This document shows positions 8,771 to 17,185 of a stretch of DNA of 64,000 nucleotides, one piece after another (positions within the stretch are counted from its first letter, which is position 1; each line of letters starts with the position of its first letter). Under the pieces are notes generated by a model. It searched no databases, was not told where the DNA came from, and saw nothing but the letters and a program-made list of their open reading frames with translations. Position numbers and translations under genes: made by a program. Location of the stretch: the NCBI RefSeq assembly GCF_014842995.1, contig NZ_JACYXL010000009.1, positions 101,330 to 165,329 on the forward strand, read 5' to 3'. The stretch comes from Rhodanobacter sp. 7MK24 (lineage in GTDB: Bacteria > Pseudomonadota > Gammaproteobacteria > Xanthomonadales > Rhodanobacteraceae).

Positions 8771-10344
8771 GGCACGGCGGCCACCGGGTTGGCGACAGGC
8801 GCGCAATGCACGTCATCGCCACAGGCTTGCCAGCCGCCGCCCAGGGCTTTGTAGAGCGCCACCGCACGGGTATCGATGTCCGCCTGCGCCAGCGCCAGCG
8901 CATCGTCCGCGGCGAGTTGCACTCGCTGGGCATCGAGCAGTTCGAGGTAGCCGGTGGCGCCTTGTTCGTAGCGCACCTTGGCGAGCTCGGCGGCGTGCTG
9001 GCTTTGCTGCGCCTGCGCGAGCAGCTTCTCCACCCGCTCGTGCTGCAGGTTGTAGCCGACCACGGCGTTGTCCACGTCCTCCACGGCTTCCAGCACGGTG
9101 CGCCGGTAGTTGGCCTGGGCAGCATCGGTGCGTGCTTCGGCGGCATGCAGTTCGCTGCGCACGCGCTGCACGTTGAGTCCGTTCCAGGTGATGCTCGGGG
9201 CGATCGACCACGCACGCGAAGACGGGCCGCCGAAATCGTTGCTGCGCCCGGCGAGGAAGCCGAGGAAGCCGCCCAGCGAGAGATGCGGGAAGAAGTCCGC
9301 CTTGGCCACGCCGATGCGCGCGGTGGCCGCGGCGTATTCGCGCTCGGCGACGCGCACGTCGGGCCGGCGCGCCAGCACGTCGCCGGCGGCGCCGATGGGC
9401 AGCACGGCGTCGATCGGCTTGAAGGTCTGCGGCGAGACATCGATGTCCAGCGCGCCGGGCTCTTCGCCCAGCAACACGGCGAGGCGGTACGCGTCGGCAT
9501 GCGCCTGCATGTCGAGCAGGGGCAGTTGCGCCTGCGCCGCGCTGAGCTGCGCCTCCGCGCTGGCCACGTCCTGGTCGGATGCCGTACCCACCTCGGCACG
9601 CGCACGGATCAGCTTCAGGGTGTCCTCCTGGTTGGCGATGTCGCGGCGGGCGATTTCCTGGCGCTGCTGCGTGCCGCGCAGGTCGAAGTAGTTGCGCGCC
9701 ACCTCGGCGAACAGGCTCACCTGGGCGTCTTGCAGCCCGGCCTCGCTGGCGCCGAGGTCGGCGCGCGCGGCCTCCACCGAACGGCGCACGCCGCCGAACA
9801 CGTCGATCTCCCAGCTGGCATCGAAGCCGGCCTGGTAGGCGGTGACCGTGCTGCGCTGGGTATCGAAACCCGGGCTCTGCTCGCGGCTGCGGCTGTATGA
9901 CACACCGCCCTGGACGTCGGGCAGGTATTGCGACTTGGCGCCGCCGAGCAAGGCGCGCGATTCGGCCAGCCGCGCCTGAGCGATGCGCAGGTCGAGGTTG
10001 CCGGCGGCGGCATGCTGGATCAGCGCGTCCAGCACGGGGTCGCCGAACTGCTTCCACCACTGCGCCTGGAATTGCGCGGCGTTTTCGCGCGCCGTGTCGA
10101 TGCCCTGCAGTTGCGGTGCGGACGTGGCCGGAGCCTTGTAGTTCGGGCCGATGCTGACGCAACCGGCCAACACCAGCGCGGCGAACAGCGCGGTTGCCTT
10201 GCCCGCCACTCCTGCGAAAGCAGGGCGGGCGTAGCGAGTCTTCCAGCGCCCTTGGACGTCTGAAAGCGAAGTCGCTGTATCCCGGCTTTCGCCGGGATGA
10301 CGAGCAAGAACGAATCGCTGCGAATCAATCATGTTCGATTTCAT
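8767..10344 (-). CDS. RND efflux outer-membrane factor (NodT/OprM-type lipoprotein)
   Basis: 525 residues. This is the outer-membrane channel of the tripartite pump encoded upstream. Two OEP repeats are visible (AELRIAQARLAESRALLGG-type helices and a second set after residue 290), and a lipobox LVLAGC marks the acylated cysteine at about residue 61. Oddly, the lipobox is preceded by about 45 extra residues. The frame runs through a pair of REP palindromes (10211-10298) whose translation gives LARHPGESRD. A good ribosome site (GGAGGG, 10 nt upstream) points to the start at 10344, so this extension is probably translated. The start lies directly at the end of the pump gene. Confidence 0.9.
   Translation of the reverse strand: MKSNMIDSQRFVLARHPGESRDTATSLSDVQGRWKTRYARPAFAGVAGKATALFAALVLAGCVSIGPNYKAPATSAPQLQGIDTARENAAQFQAQWWKQFGDPVLDALIQHAAAGNLDLRIAQARLAESRALLGGAKSQYLPDVQGGVSYSRSREQSPGFDTQRSTVTAYQAGFDASWEIDVFGGVRRSVEAARADLGASEAGLQDAQVSLFAEVARNYFDLRGTQQRQEIARRDIANQEDTLKLIRARAEVGTASDQDVASAEAQLSAAQAQLPLLDMQAHADAYRLAVLLGEEPGALDIDVSPQTFKPIDAVLPIGAAGDVLARRPDVRVAEREYAAATARIGVAKADFFPHLSLGGFLGFLAGRSNDFGGPSSRAWSIAPSITWNGLNVQRVRSELHAAEARTDAAQANYRRTVLEAVEDVDNAVVGYNLQHERVEKLLAQAQQSQHAAELAKVRYEQGATGYLELLDAQRVQLAADDALALAQADIDTRAVALYKALGGGWQACGDDVHCAPVANPVAAVP
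10211..10298. repeat. REP pair (BIME-like) inside the outer-membrane factor gene
   Basis: Two palindromes in opposite orientation: CCTGCGAAAGCAGG (10211-10224, loop GAAA) and ATCCCGGCTTTCGCCGGGAT (10279-10298, 8-bp stem, loop TTTC). Opposed loops are characteristic of a bacterial interspersed mosaic element. Such elements normally sit between genes; here the pair is within the open frame ahead of the lipobox. Confidence 0.85.
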
Positions 10345-10345
10345 C

Positions 10346-13300
10346 TCAATGTCCCTCCAGCGCCGGCAGGCCGTTCGTTTGCGCGCGCTTGCGCGCTTCG
10401 CGGCGTTCGACCAGGGCGCGAATCACGACGTAGAACAGCGGGGTGTAGATCAGCCCGAACAAGGTGACGCCGAGCATGCCGGAGAACACCGCCACGCCCA
10501 TCGCGTGGCGCATTTCCGCGCCGGCGCCGTGCGAGGTCACCAGCGGCACCACGCCCATGATGAAAGCGATCGAGGTCATCAGGATCGGGCGCAGTCGCAG
10601 CTTGGCCGCCTCCAGCACCGCCTCGTGGCGGCTCATGCCTTCGTGCTGACGTTCGCGGGCGAACTCCACGATCAGGATCGCGTTCTTGCACGCCAGGCCT
10701 ACCAGCACGATCAGGCCGATCTGGGTGAAGATGTTGTTGTCGCCGCCCGACAGCCACACGCCGGCGATCGCGGAGAGCAGCACCATCGGCACGATCAGGA
10801 TCACCGCCAGCGGAAGCGACCAGCTTTCGTACAGCGAGGACAGCACCAGGAACACCAGCAGCACGCACAACGGGAACACCAGTACCGCGGTGTTGCCGGC
10901 AAGGATCTGCTGGTAGGTCAGGTCGGTCCACTCGAAGCTCATGCCATTCGGCAGGATCTGCTGCGCCAGCTTCTCCATCGCCGCCTGAGCCTGCCCCGAG
11001 CTGTAGCCCGGCGCCGGACCGCCGTTGATTTCGGCAGTCGGGTAGCCGTTGTAATGCTGCACGCGATCCGGGCCGGCGCCATGCGCCACGGTGACGAAGG
11101 AACCCAGCGGCACCATGTCGCCACGCGCATTGCGTGTCTTCAGCTGGTTGATGTCTTCGAGGTCGTGACGGAACGAGGGCTCGGCAGACAGGTTTACCTG
11201 GTAGGTGCGGCCGAAGCGGTTGAAGTCGTTGACGTAGAGCGAACCGAGGTAAGCCTGCATGGTCTGGTACACGTCGCCCAGGTTCACGCCTTCGGCCTTC
11301 GCCTTCTCGCGGTCCACGTTCACGTCCACCTGCGGCACGTTCACCTGGAAGCTGGAGAACAGCCCGGCCAGCGCGGGGTCCTTGCGGCTCGCCGCGATCA
11401 GGCTCTGTGTCTGCTTGTACAGTTCGTCGAAGCCGAGCTGACCGCGATCCTCCACCTGCATGCGGAAGCCGCCGATCGTGCCCAGGCCCATCACCGGCGG
11501 TGGCGGGAAGATCGCGATGTAGGCGTCCTGGATGGACGCGAACTTCGCGTTCAACGCACCCGCGATGGCGCCGGCAGAAAGCTCCGCGCTGCGCCGTTCA
11601 TCGAACGGCTTCAGTGTCACGAACACGATGCCGGCATTGGTGCTGTTGGTGAAGCCGTTCACCGACAGGCCGGGGAAGGCCACCGCGCTCTGCACGCCGG
11701 GTTGCTTCAGCGCGATTTCGCTCATGCGCTTGATCACGTCCTCGGTGCGGTCCAGCGAGGCAGCGTCCGGCAGCTGCGCGAACGACACCAGGTATTGCTT
11801 GTCCTGGGTCGGCACGAAGCCGGTAGGCACGTGCCAGAAGCCGAACGCGGTGAGCCCGATCAACACTGCATACAGCACCAGTGCGGCCGCGCCCTTGCCC
11901 TGCAGCTTGCGCGTGCCTTCCACGTAACGTTCCGCGCCGCGATGGAACAAGCGGTTGAAGGGGCGGAACAGCCAGCCGAACAGGCGGTCGATGGCGCGGG
12001 TGAGGCGATCCTTCGGCGCACCGTGCGGGAGCAGCAGGATCGCTGCCAGTGCCGGACTCAGGGTCAGCGAATTGAACGCCGAGATCACCGTGGAGATCGC
12101 GATGGTCAGCGCGAACTGGCGGTAGAACTCGCCGGTGAGGCCGCTGATGAAAGCGGTGGGGATGAACACCGCGCACAGCACCAGCGCGGTGGCCACGATC
12201 GGTCCGGTGACCTCGTGCATCGCCTTGCGCGTGGCTTCCTTCGGCGACTGGCCAAGCTCGATGTGGCGCTCCACGTTCTCCACCACCACGATGGCGTCGT
12301 CCACCACGATGCCGATGGCCAGCACCATGCCGAACAGCGACAGTGCGTTGAGCGAGAAGCCCACCACGTACATCACCGCGAACGTGCCGATCAGCGACAC
12401 GGGCACCGCGATCAGCGGAATGACGGAGGCGCGCCAGGTCTGCAGGAACAGGATCACCACCAGCACCACCAGCAGGATCGCTTCGAGCAGGGTGTGCGCC
12501 ACCGCCTCGATAGAGCCGCGCACGAACACCGTGGGGTCGTACACGATGTGGTACTCGATGCCCTGCGGGAACTCCTTCTTCAGCTGCGCCATGGTGGCAC
12601 GCACCTCGTTGGAGATCTGGATGGCGTTGGAACCGGGCCGCGCGAAGATCGGTATGGCCACCGCCGGCTGGTTGTCCAGCAGGCTGCGCAGCGCGTACTG
12701 GTCGGAGCCCAGTTCCACGCGTGCCACGTCGCCCAGGTGCACCACGGCACCGTCGGGGTCGGTGCGCAGCACGATGTTGCGGAAGTCGTCCACCGTGCTC
12801 AGGCGGCCCTGCGTGTTGATGTTGAGCTGGAAGTCGGCGTTGCCGCGTACCGGCGGCGCGTTCAGCGCACCGGCGGCCACCTGCACGTTCTGCTCGCGGA
12901 TCGCGTCCGCCACGTCACCGGTGGTGAGGCCGCGCTGGGCCAGCCTGTCCGGGTTGAGCCATACACGCATGGAGTATTCGCCGGCGCCGAAGATCTGCAC
13001 GTCGCCCACGCCGTTCAAGCGGTTCAGCACGTCTTTCACGTGCAGCCGCGCGTAGTTCGACAGGTACAGCATGTCGTAGCGCTGGTCGGGCGAGGTGAGG
13101 TGCACCACCATGGTGAGGTCGGGCGAACTCTTCTGCGTGGTCACGCCGAGCCGCTGCACTTCTTCGGGCAGGCGCGGCAGCGCCTGCGACACGCGGTTCT
13201 GCACTTCCACCTGGGCGGTATTGAGGTCGGTGCCCAGCGCGAAGGTGACGGTGAGCGTCATCACGCCGTCACTGGTGGCCTGCGAGGAGGTGTAGAGCAT

Positions 13301-13531
13301 GCCTTCCACGCCGTTGATCTGTTCCTCCAGCGGCGTGGCGACGGTCTCGCCGATCACCTTGGGGTTGGCGCCGGGGTAGTTGGCGCGCACCACCACGGTG
13401 GGCGGCACCACTTCGGGGTATTCGCTGATCGGCAATTGGAAGACCGCGATGCTGCCGGTGATCACGAACAGCAGCGAAAGCACCGCGGCCATGATGGGCC
13501 GGTCGACGAAAAACTGGGCGATGTTTTTCAT
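10346..13531 (-). CDS. RND multidrug efflux permease (HAE1/AcrB-type)
   Basis: 1061 residues, the usual length for proton-driven HAE1 pumps of the inner membrane. The start MKNIAQFFVDRPIMAAVLSL, the double aspartate of the proton relay in TM4 (GIVVDDAIVVVENVERHI) and the long periplasmic loops between TM1-2 and TM7-8 are all present. It lies 198 bp after the adaptor gene, and its stop overlaps the ribosome site of the outer-membrane factor gene. The three proteins form one envelope-spanning exporter. Drug range cannot be predicted. Confidence 0.96.
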   Translation of the reverse strand: MKNIAQFFVDRPIMAAVLSLLFVITGSIAVFQLPISEYPEVVPPTVVVRANYPGANPKVIGETVATPLEEQINGVEGMLYTSSQATSDGVMTLTVTFALGTDLNTAQVEVQNRVSQALPRLPEEVQRLGVTTQKSSPDLTMVVHLTSPDQRYDMLYLSNYARLHVKDVLNRLNGVGDVQIFGAGEYSMRVWLNPDRLAQRGLTTGDVADAIREQNVQVAAGALNAPPVRGNADFQLNINTQGRLSTVDDFRNIVLRTDPDGAVVHLGDVARVELGSDQYALRSLLDNQPAVAIPIFARPGSNAIQISNEVRATMAQLKKEFPQGIEYHIVYDPTVFVRGSIEAVAHTLLEAILLVVLVVILFLQTWRASVIPLIAVPVSLIGTFAVMYVVGFSLNALSLFGMVLAIGIVVDDAIVVVENVERHIELGQSPKEATRKAMHEVTGPIVATALVLCAVFIPTAFISGLTGEFYRQFALTIAISTVISAFNSLTLSPALAAILLLPHGAPKDRLTRAIDRLFGWLFRPFNRLFHRGAERYVEGTRKLQGKGAAALVLYAVLIGLTAFGFWHVPTGFVPTQDKQYLVSFAQLPDAASLDRTEDVIKRMSEIALKQPGVQSAVAFPGLSVNGFTNSTNAGIVFVTLKPFDERRSAELSAGAIAGALNAKFASIQDAYIAIFPPPPVMGLGTIGGFRMQVEDRGQLGFDELYKQTQSLIAASRKDPALAGLFSSFQVNVPQVDVNVDREKAKAEGVNLGDVYQTMQAYLGSLYVNDFNRFGRTYQVNLSAEPSFRHDLEDINQLKTRNARGDMVPLGSFVTVAHGAGPDRVQHYNGYPTAEINGGPAPGYSSGQAQAAMEKLAQQILPNGMSFEWTDLTYQQILAGNTAVLVFPLCVLLVFLVLSSLYESWSLPLAVILIVPMVLLSAIAGVWLSGGDNNIFTQIGLIVLVGLACKNAILIVEFARERQHEGMSRHEAVLEAAKLRLRPILMTSIAFIMGVVPLVTSHGAGAEMRHAMGVAVFSGMLGVTLFGLIYTPLFYVVIRALVERREARKRAQTNGLPALEGH

Positions 13532-13559
13532 GGGTATGTCTCGATGACTTCAGGGTGCC

Positions 13560-13725
13560 GACCCCCTATCCCCTCGGAGGAGAGGGTTTGGGTGAGGGGT
13601 CGGGACTTGCCGATGCCTTCAGGCTTCGGCAATGCGTTTTTCAGGTTTCGATGGGTAGGCGGCGCTTGCGTGGGATTGGCTCCCACACCTTGGCTCCTCT
13701 CTCCAGCGGGGAGAGGGGCAAGGGC
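13560..13725. repeat. Two intergenic CCTCTCC/GGAGAGG hairpin repeats
   Basis: The adaptor-pump gap holds two short inverted repeats: CCCTATCCCCTCGGAGGAGAG near 13565-13587, and CCTCTCTCCAGCGGGGAGAGG near 13696-13716. The same family recurs at 29797, 40739 and 56521. It is a dispersed element of this genome and may also attenuate transcription within the operon. Confidence 0.65.
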
Positions 13726-13729
13726 GAGC

Positions 13730-14986
13730 TCAGCCTTGCGATTCGTGAGCCGGCGGTTTGGTCATCGCCGTACGCGATTTGTCATCGGCCGATTTGTCAT
13801 CGGCACCGGCTTCCACCACCGCCTTGTCCTGCTTGTCGAGCTGGTAGTCCATCGCCACCTGCTGCGGATTCACTTCGGCGCCGGGACGCACGCGCTGCAG
13901 GCCGTTCACCACCACCACGTCGCCGGGCGCCAGGCCGTTGTCGATCACGCGCAGGCCATGGAACAACGCACCGGTGCTGACCTTGCGGTATTGCACCTTG
14001 TGCTGGGCGTCGACCACATAGACGAACTGGTTGCCGAGGTCGGTGCCCACCGCGCGATCGTCGATCAGCAGGCGCGGCTGCGGCTGGCCGCTCTGCAGGC
14101 GGATGCGCGCGTAAAGGCCGGGAGTGAACAGGCTGTCCCTGTTGTCGAACACCGCGCGCAGCCGCATGGTGCCGGAGTCGGTGTGCAGCTGGTTGTCGAC
14201 GAAGTCGATGCGGCCGGCGTGCGGATAGCCGTTCTCGTCGGATAGTTCCATTGCAGCCTCGACGCGCGGGCTGTTGCCGTCGTGTGCGGCGTCGGCGCGC
14301 GCATGGTCGAGCTTCAGCCAGGTGTGTTCGTCCACGTCGAAATACACGTACACGGGGTTCACCGAGACCACACTGGTCAAGACGTCACCGCTGCCGACAA
14401 GGTTGCCGGGGGTGATCCGCACATTGCTGACACGGCCGTCGATGGGCGAGTGCACCTCGGTGTAGCCAAGGTTGAGCTTGGCCGTGGCGAGCGCGGCGTC
14501 GGCGGCGGCCAGTGCCGCACCGGCGCTTTGCGCGGCCGTGGCCAGGCTGTCGGCTTCCTGCTGTGCGATCGCATGTTGCTCGAGCAGGCGCTGTGCGCGC
14601 TGGGCATTGATCTCGGCCAGCGCATGTTCGGCCAGTGCCTGGGTGCGCGTGGCGGTGAGCCGATCCACTTCGGCCTGGAAGGGACGCGGGTCGATGCGGA
14701 ACAGCACGTCGCCCTTGTGCACCAGCGCGCCTTCCTTGAACGCCACGGAATCGACGTAGCCGCCCACACGCGGGCGCAACTCCACGCTGTCCACCGCCTG
14801 CACTCGGCCGGTGAAGTCGGCGCTGTTGCTTACCGGGCGCACAAGCGCCCGGGCCACGGTCACCTCGGGCAGGGCGGTGCCGGCCCCGACGCCCTGGGCG
14901 TGGCTGCCGCCATGCTCTCCGAGCAAGGCCCAACTGCTGGCAACGGTCGCGACGACGAGGCCGGACAGGATCAGGTTCTTCTTCAT
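13730..14986 (-). CDS. RND efflux periplasmic adaptor (membrane fusion protein)
   Basis: 418 residues. A signal/anchor (ILSGLVVATVASSWALL) is followed by the barrel-sandwich motif FTGRVQAVDSVELRPRVGGY, a coiled-coil hairpin rich in Ala/Gln/Glu, and a beta-barrel with ITPGNLVGSGDVLTSV. This bridges the pump and the outer-membrane factor in the periplasm. The C terminus carries a repetitive Asp/Ala/Lys tail (AGADDKSADDKSRTA). The ATG at 14986 has GGGAGA about 8 nt upstream. It is the first gene of the operon and divergent from a LysR regulator. Confidence 0.94.
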   Translation of the reverse strand: MKKNLILSGLVVATVASSWALLGEHGGSHAQGVGAGTALPEVTVARALVRPVSNSADFTGRVQAVDSVELRPRVGGYVDSVAFKEGALVHKGDVLFRIDPRPFQAEVDRLTATRTQALAEHALAEINAQRAQRLLEQHAIAQQEADSLATAAQSAGAALAAADAALATAKLNLGYTEVHSPIDGRVSNVRITPGNLVGSGDVLTSVVSVNPVYVYFDVDEHTWLKLDHARADAAHDGNSPRVEAAMELSDENGYPHAGRIDFVDNQLHTDSGTMRLRAVFDNRDSLFTPGLYARIRLQSGQPQPRLLIDDRAVGTDLGNQFVYVVDAQHKVQYRKVSTGALFHGLRVIDNGLAPGDVVVVNGLQRVRPGAEVNPQQVAMDYQLDKQDKAVVEAGADDKSADDKSRTAMTKPPAHESQG

Positions 14987-15090
14987 GTTCACTCTCCCTG
15001 AGTGGGGTTCGTGCGGCGATGCAGCACGATGGGGAGGCGAATAATAGATATACCGATGAGTACAGAAAAACCCCATTTCATGAACTCCAC

Positions 15091-15109
15091 TCGTGACAGC
15101 CACGCACGA
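15091..15109. promoter_or_regulatory. Candidate LysR operator between the regulator and efflux operon
   Basis: The arms TCGTG and CACGA are separated by 9 bp, matching the T-N11-A dyad typical of LysR-family sites. It lies in the 134-bp divergent promoter region, 12 bp before the regulator start. A perfect TGACGTCA palindrome (15111-15118) is adjacent. Binding is inferred. Confidence 0.4.
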
Positions 15110-15120
15110 ATGACGTCACA

Positions 15121-16158
15121 ATGACATTCATGGAAGATTTTTCGGCAATATCGAGCTTCGTCCGCGTGGTGGAAGCCCGAAGTTTCGCGGCCGCCGCCGT
15201 GCAGTTGGGCATGACCCCATCCGGGGTAAGCCGCGCCGTATCGCGGCTGGAAGAGCAGATCGGGGTGCGCCTGCTGTTCCGCAGCACGCGGGCGCTGCGG
15301 CTCACCGACGACGGCGAGTCGTTCTACCAGCGCTGCAAGGCGATCCTGGCCGATCTCGGCGAAGCGGTGGATGCGCTGAACTACGCGCGCACCAAGCCCA
15401 GCGGCAAGCTGCGCGTGGCGGTGAACGTCTCGGTGGGGCGCGCTGCATTGATCCCGAACCTGGCCGATTTCGAGGCGCGCTACCCGGACATCCGGCTGGA
15501 GCTGTCGATGAGCGACCGCAACATCGGCCTGATCGAAGAAGGTATCGATTGCGCGATCCGCATGGGCGAACTGGAGGACTCCAACCTGATCGCCCGCAAG
15601 CTGGGCTACTTCAGCAACGTGCTGTGCGCCGCACCCGCGTACCTGGCGCGGCACGGTACGCCGGTCACCATTGAGGACCTGAAGCAGCATCGCTGCATCA
15701 ACTACGTCTATCCCACCAACGGCCGCGCCTACCAGTGGCAGTTCGACACGCCGGACGGCCGCATCGCGCTGGAGGTGGACGCGCACCTGTTGATCAACGA
15801 TGGCGAGTCGGTGATCCAGGCGGCGATGGCGGGGCTGGGCATCATCCAGGTGCCGCACTGGCTGGCCGCCTGCGCCATCGGCATGGGCAAGCTGCAGGTG
15901 ATCATGGAGGACGCCATCTGCACCGGTTCACCGGTGTGGCTGGTCTACCCGCAGAAGAAGCACCTGTCCGCGCGCGTGCAGGCCTTCCTCGAATGGGTGC
16001 ACGAGCTGTTCGAGCGCACCAACCTGCCTGCCTGCAAGCTGGGCATGGCACTGCCGCCCAAGGGCGCCGTTCAGGCGCCCGCCGACATCAACGGCAGTGC
16101 TGCTCAAACGCCCGCCGGCATCAACAACAGCAAGGCCGCGCCAAGCGCGATGCGGTAG
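15121..16158 (+). CDS. LysR-family transcriptional regulator
   Basis: 345 residues. The N-terminal winged helix reads EDFSAISSFVRVVEARSF, then LGMTPSGVSRAVSRLEEQIG. The rest is a LysR substrate-binding domain (KLRVAVNVSVGRAALIPNL). It belongs to the CrgA-like group often found divergent from efflux or oxidoreductase genes, and here it faces the RND operon, which it probably controls. An ATG at 15130 (MEDF) is an equally good start. The C terminus has an unusual Ala/Pro-rich tail and overlaps the convergent uppP gene by 55 bp. Confidence 0.92.
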   Translation: MTFMEDFSAISSFVRVVEARSFAAAAVQLGMTPSGVSRAVSRLEEQIGVRLLFRSTRALRLTDDGESFYQRCKAILADLGEAVDALNYARTKPSGKLRVAVNVSVGRAALIPNLADFEARYPDIRLELSMSDRNIGLIEEGIDCAIRMGELEDSNLIARKLGYFSNVLCAAPAYLARHGTPVTIEDLKQHRCINYVYPTNGRAYQWQFDTPDGRIALEVDAHLLINDGESVIQAAMAGLGIIQVPHWLAACAIGMGKLQVIMEDAICTGSPVWLVYPQKKHLSARVQAFLEWVHELFERTNLPACKLGMALPPKGAVQAPADINGSAAQTPAGINNSKAAPSAMR

Positions 16159-16898
16159 ACCGCGAATACCGTGAAGCGATGCGTGCGGATGTAGCCCAGC
16201 AGCCACTTCACCGCGATGAAGCCCACGATCAGCGAGACCAGGAAGCCCACGCCCAATGCGGTCCAGTCCTCATGCGCCGCACCGCCGCTCTTCCATACCT
16301 TCAACAGCTCATAGCCGGTAGCCGCGTACATGGTCGGGATACCGACCAGGAAGGCGAATTCGGTGGCGGCGGCGCGGTTGCTGGTACCGAACAGCATGGC
16401 GGCGAAGATGGTGGCGCCGGAGCGCGAGGTGCCCGGGAACACGCCCGCCACCATCTGCGCGATGCCCACCAGGATCGCCACCGTCCAGGTCACCTCGCGG
16501 CGGTCCGGTTGGCGTGCGGCCAGCGCTTCCGCCCCGATCATCCAGAAGCCGCCGATGACCAAGGCCCAGGCGATAGGCGTCACCGTTTCCGGCAGCTTGA
16601 AGCCGTAATGCGTGACGAACAGGCCCAGCACGCAGGTGATCAGGAACGCCACCGTCAGCTTGAACAGATAGTCGCGCGTGGCCGGGTCGCGCCATTGCGT
16701 CAGCAATTGCCAGATGCGCTTCCAGTACACCAGGGTGATAGCCAGGATCGCACCGGCCTGGATGCCCACGTTGAACAGATCCGAACGTGCGCCCAGCCAG
16801 TGCTCGGCGATCAGCAGGTGGCCGGTGGAGGAGATCGGCAGGAATTCGGTGATGCCCTCGATGATGCCGAGCAGGATGATGTTGAGCAGGTCGGTCAC
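16104..16898 (-). CDS. uppP: Undecaprenyl-diphosphatase
   Basis: 264 residues, a polytopic membrane enzyme that dephosphorylates undecaprenyl diphosphate to recycle the lipid carrier of peptidoglycan and O-antigen synthesis. Both family signatures are present: EGITEFLPISSTGHL near the N terminus and PGTSRSGATI in the middle. Its 3' end overlaps the LysR gene on the other strand. The loss of the last codons of either gene would affect both. Confidence 0.96.
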   Translation of the reverse strand: MTDLLNIILLGIIEGITEFLPISSTGHLLIAEHWLGARSDLFNVGIQAGAILAITLVYWKRIWQLLTQWRDPATRDYLFKLTVAFLITCVLGLFVTHYGFKLPETVTPIAWALVIGGFWMIGAEALAARQPDRREVTWTVAILVGIAQMVAGVFPGTSRSGATIFAAMLFGTSNRAAATEFAFLVGIPTMYAATGYELLKVWKSGGAAHEDWTALGVGFLVSLIVGFIAVKWLLGYIRTHRFTVFAVYRIALGAALLLLMPAGV

Positions 16899-17033
16899 GG
16901 GTGCGCTCCGTCAGGTGGACGTGCCGATAGCGGCAAGAAAAGAGATGTAGCTTAAATGCAGTCCGCGACTTCCCGATGTCATGCTTTGGCGGATCCTGGG
17001 GGCCGGTTGCGAGATGCAAGTCGGGCTTTGCCA

Positions 17034-17050
17034 AGATCCAAACTGGTGCA
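17034..17050 (+). promoter_or_regulatory. Putative NtrC binding site upstream of glnA
   Basis: AGATCCAAACTGGTGCA matches the enterobacterial NtrC consensus TGCACCAWWWTGGTGCA at 13 of 17 positions, with a perfect right half-site. It lies about 100 bp upstream of the sigma-54 promoter, a normal enhancer distance. The same half-site occurs in the repeat at ntrB. Confidence 0.6.
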
Positions 17051-17135
17051 ACACCCGTTCGTTTTTGCCCCGTAATGGGGTTTCCCCTGATCATTGCCGC
17101 TGCATAATCCATTGCTGGCAAAGGCTTTGTGCGCA

Positions 17136-17151
17136 TGGCATGGCCTTTGCT
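17136..17151 (+). promoter_or_regulatory. Sigma-54 (-24/-12) promoter of glnA
   Basis: TGGCATGGCCTTTGCT fits the sigma-54 consensus TGGCACGNNNNTTGCW in all but one base, with GG and GC separated by exactly 10 nt. Initiation would be near 17162, about 24 nt before the glnA ATG. Together with the NtrC site this indicates nitrogen-regulated transcription. Confidence 0.8.
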
Positions 17152-17185
17152 CACAACCGGTCATCAACCACCACGAGGTTCCGCC

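Noticed and set aside
10331..14245. A very long open frame on the plus strand opposite the RND pump
   Set aside because: It is the antisense shadow of a high-GC gene; it is rich in His, Arg and Gln and has no domain signature, while the minus strand gives a full AcrB-type protein.
17116..17132. Second sigma-54-like element (TGGCAAAGGCTTTGTGC)
   Set aside because: The -12 dinucleotide is GT rather than GC at the required 10-nt spacing; the element at 17136 fits far better.
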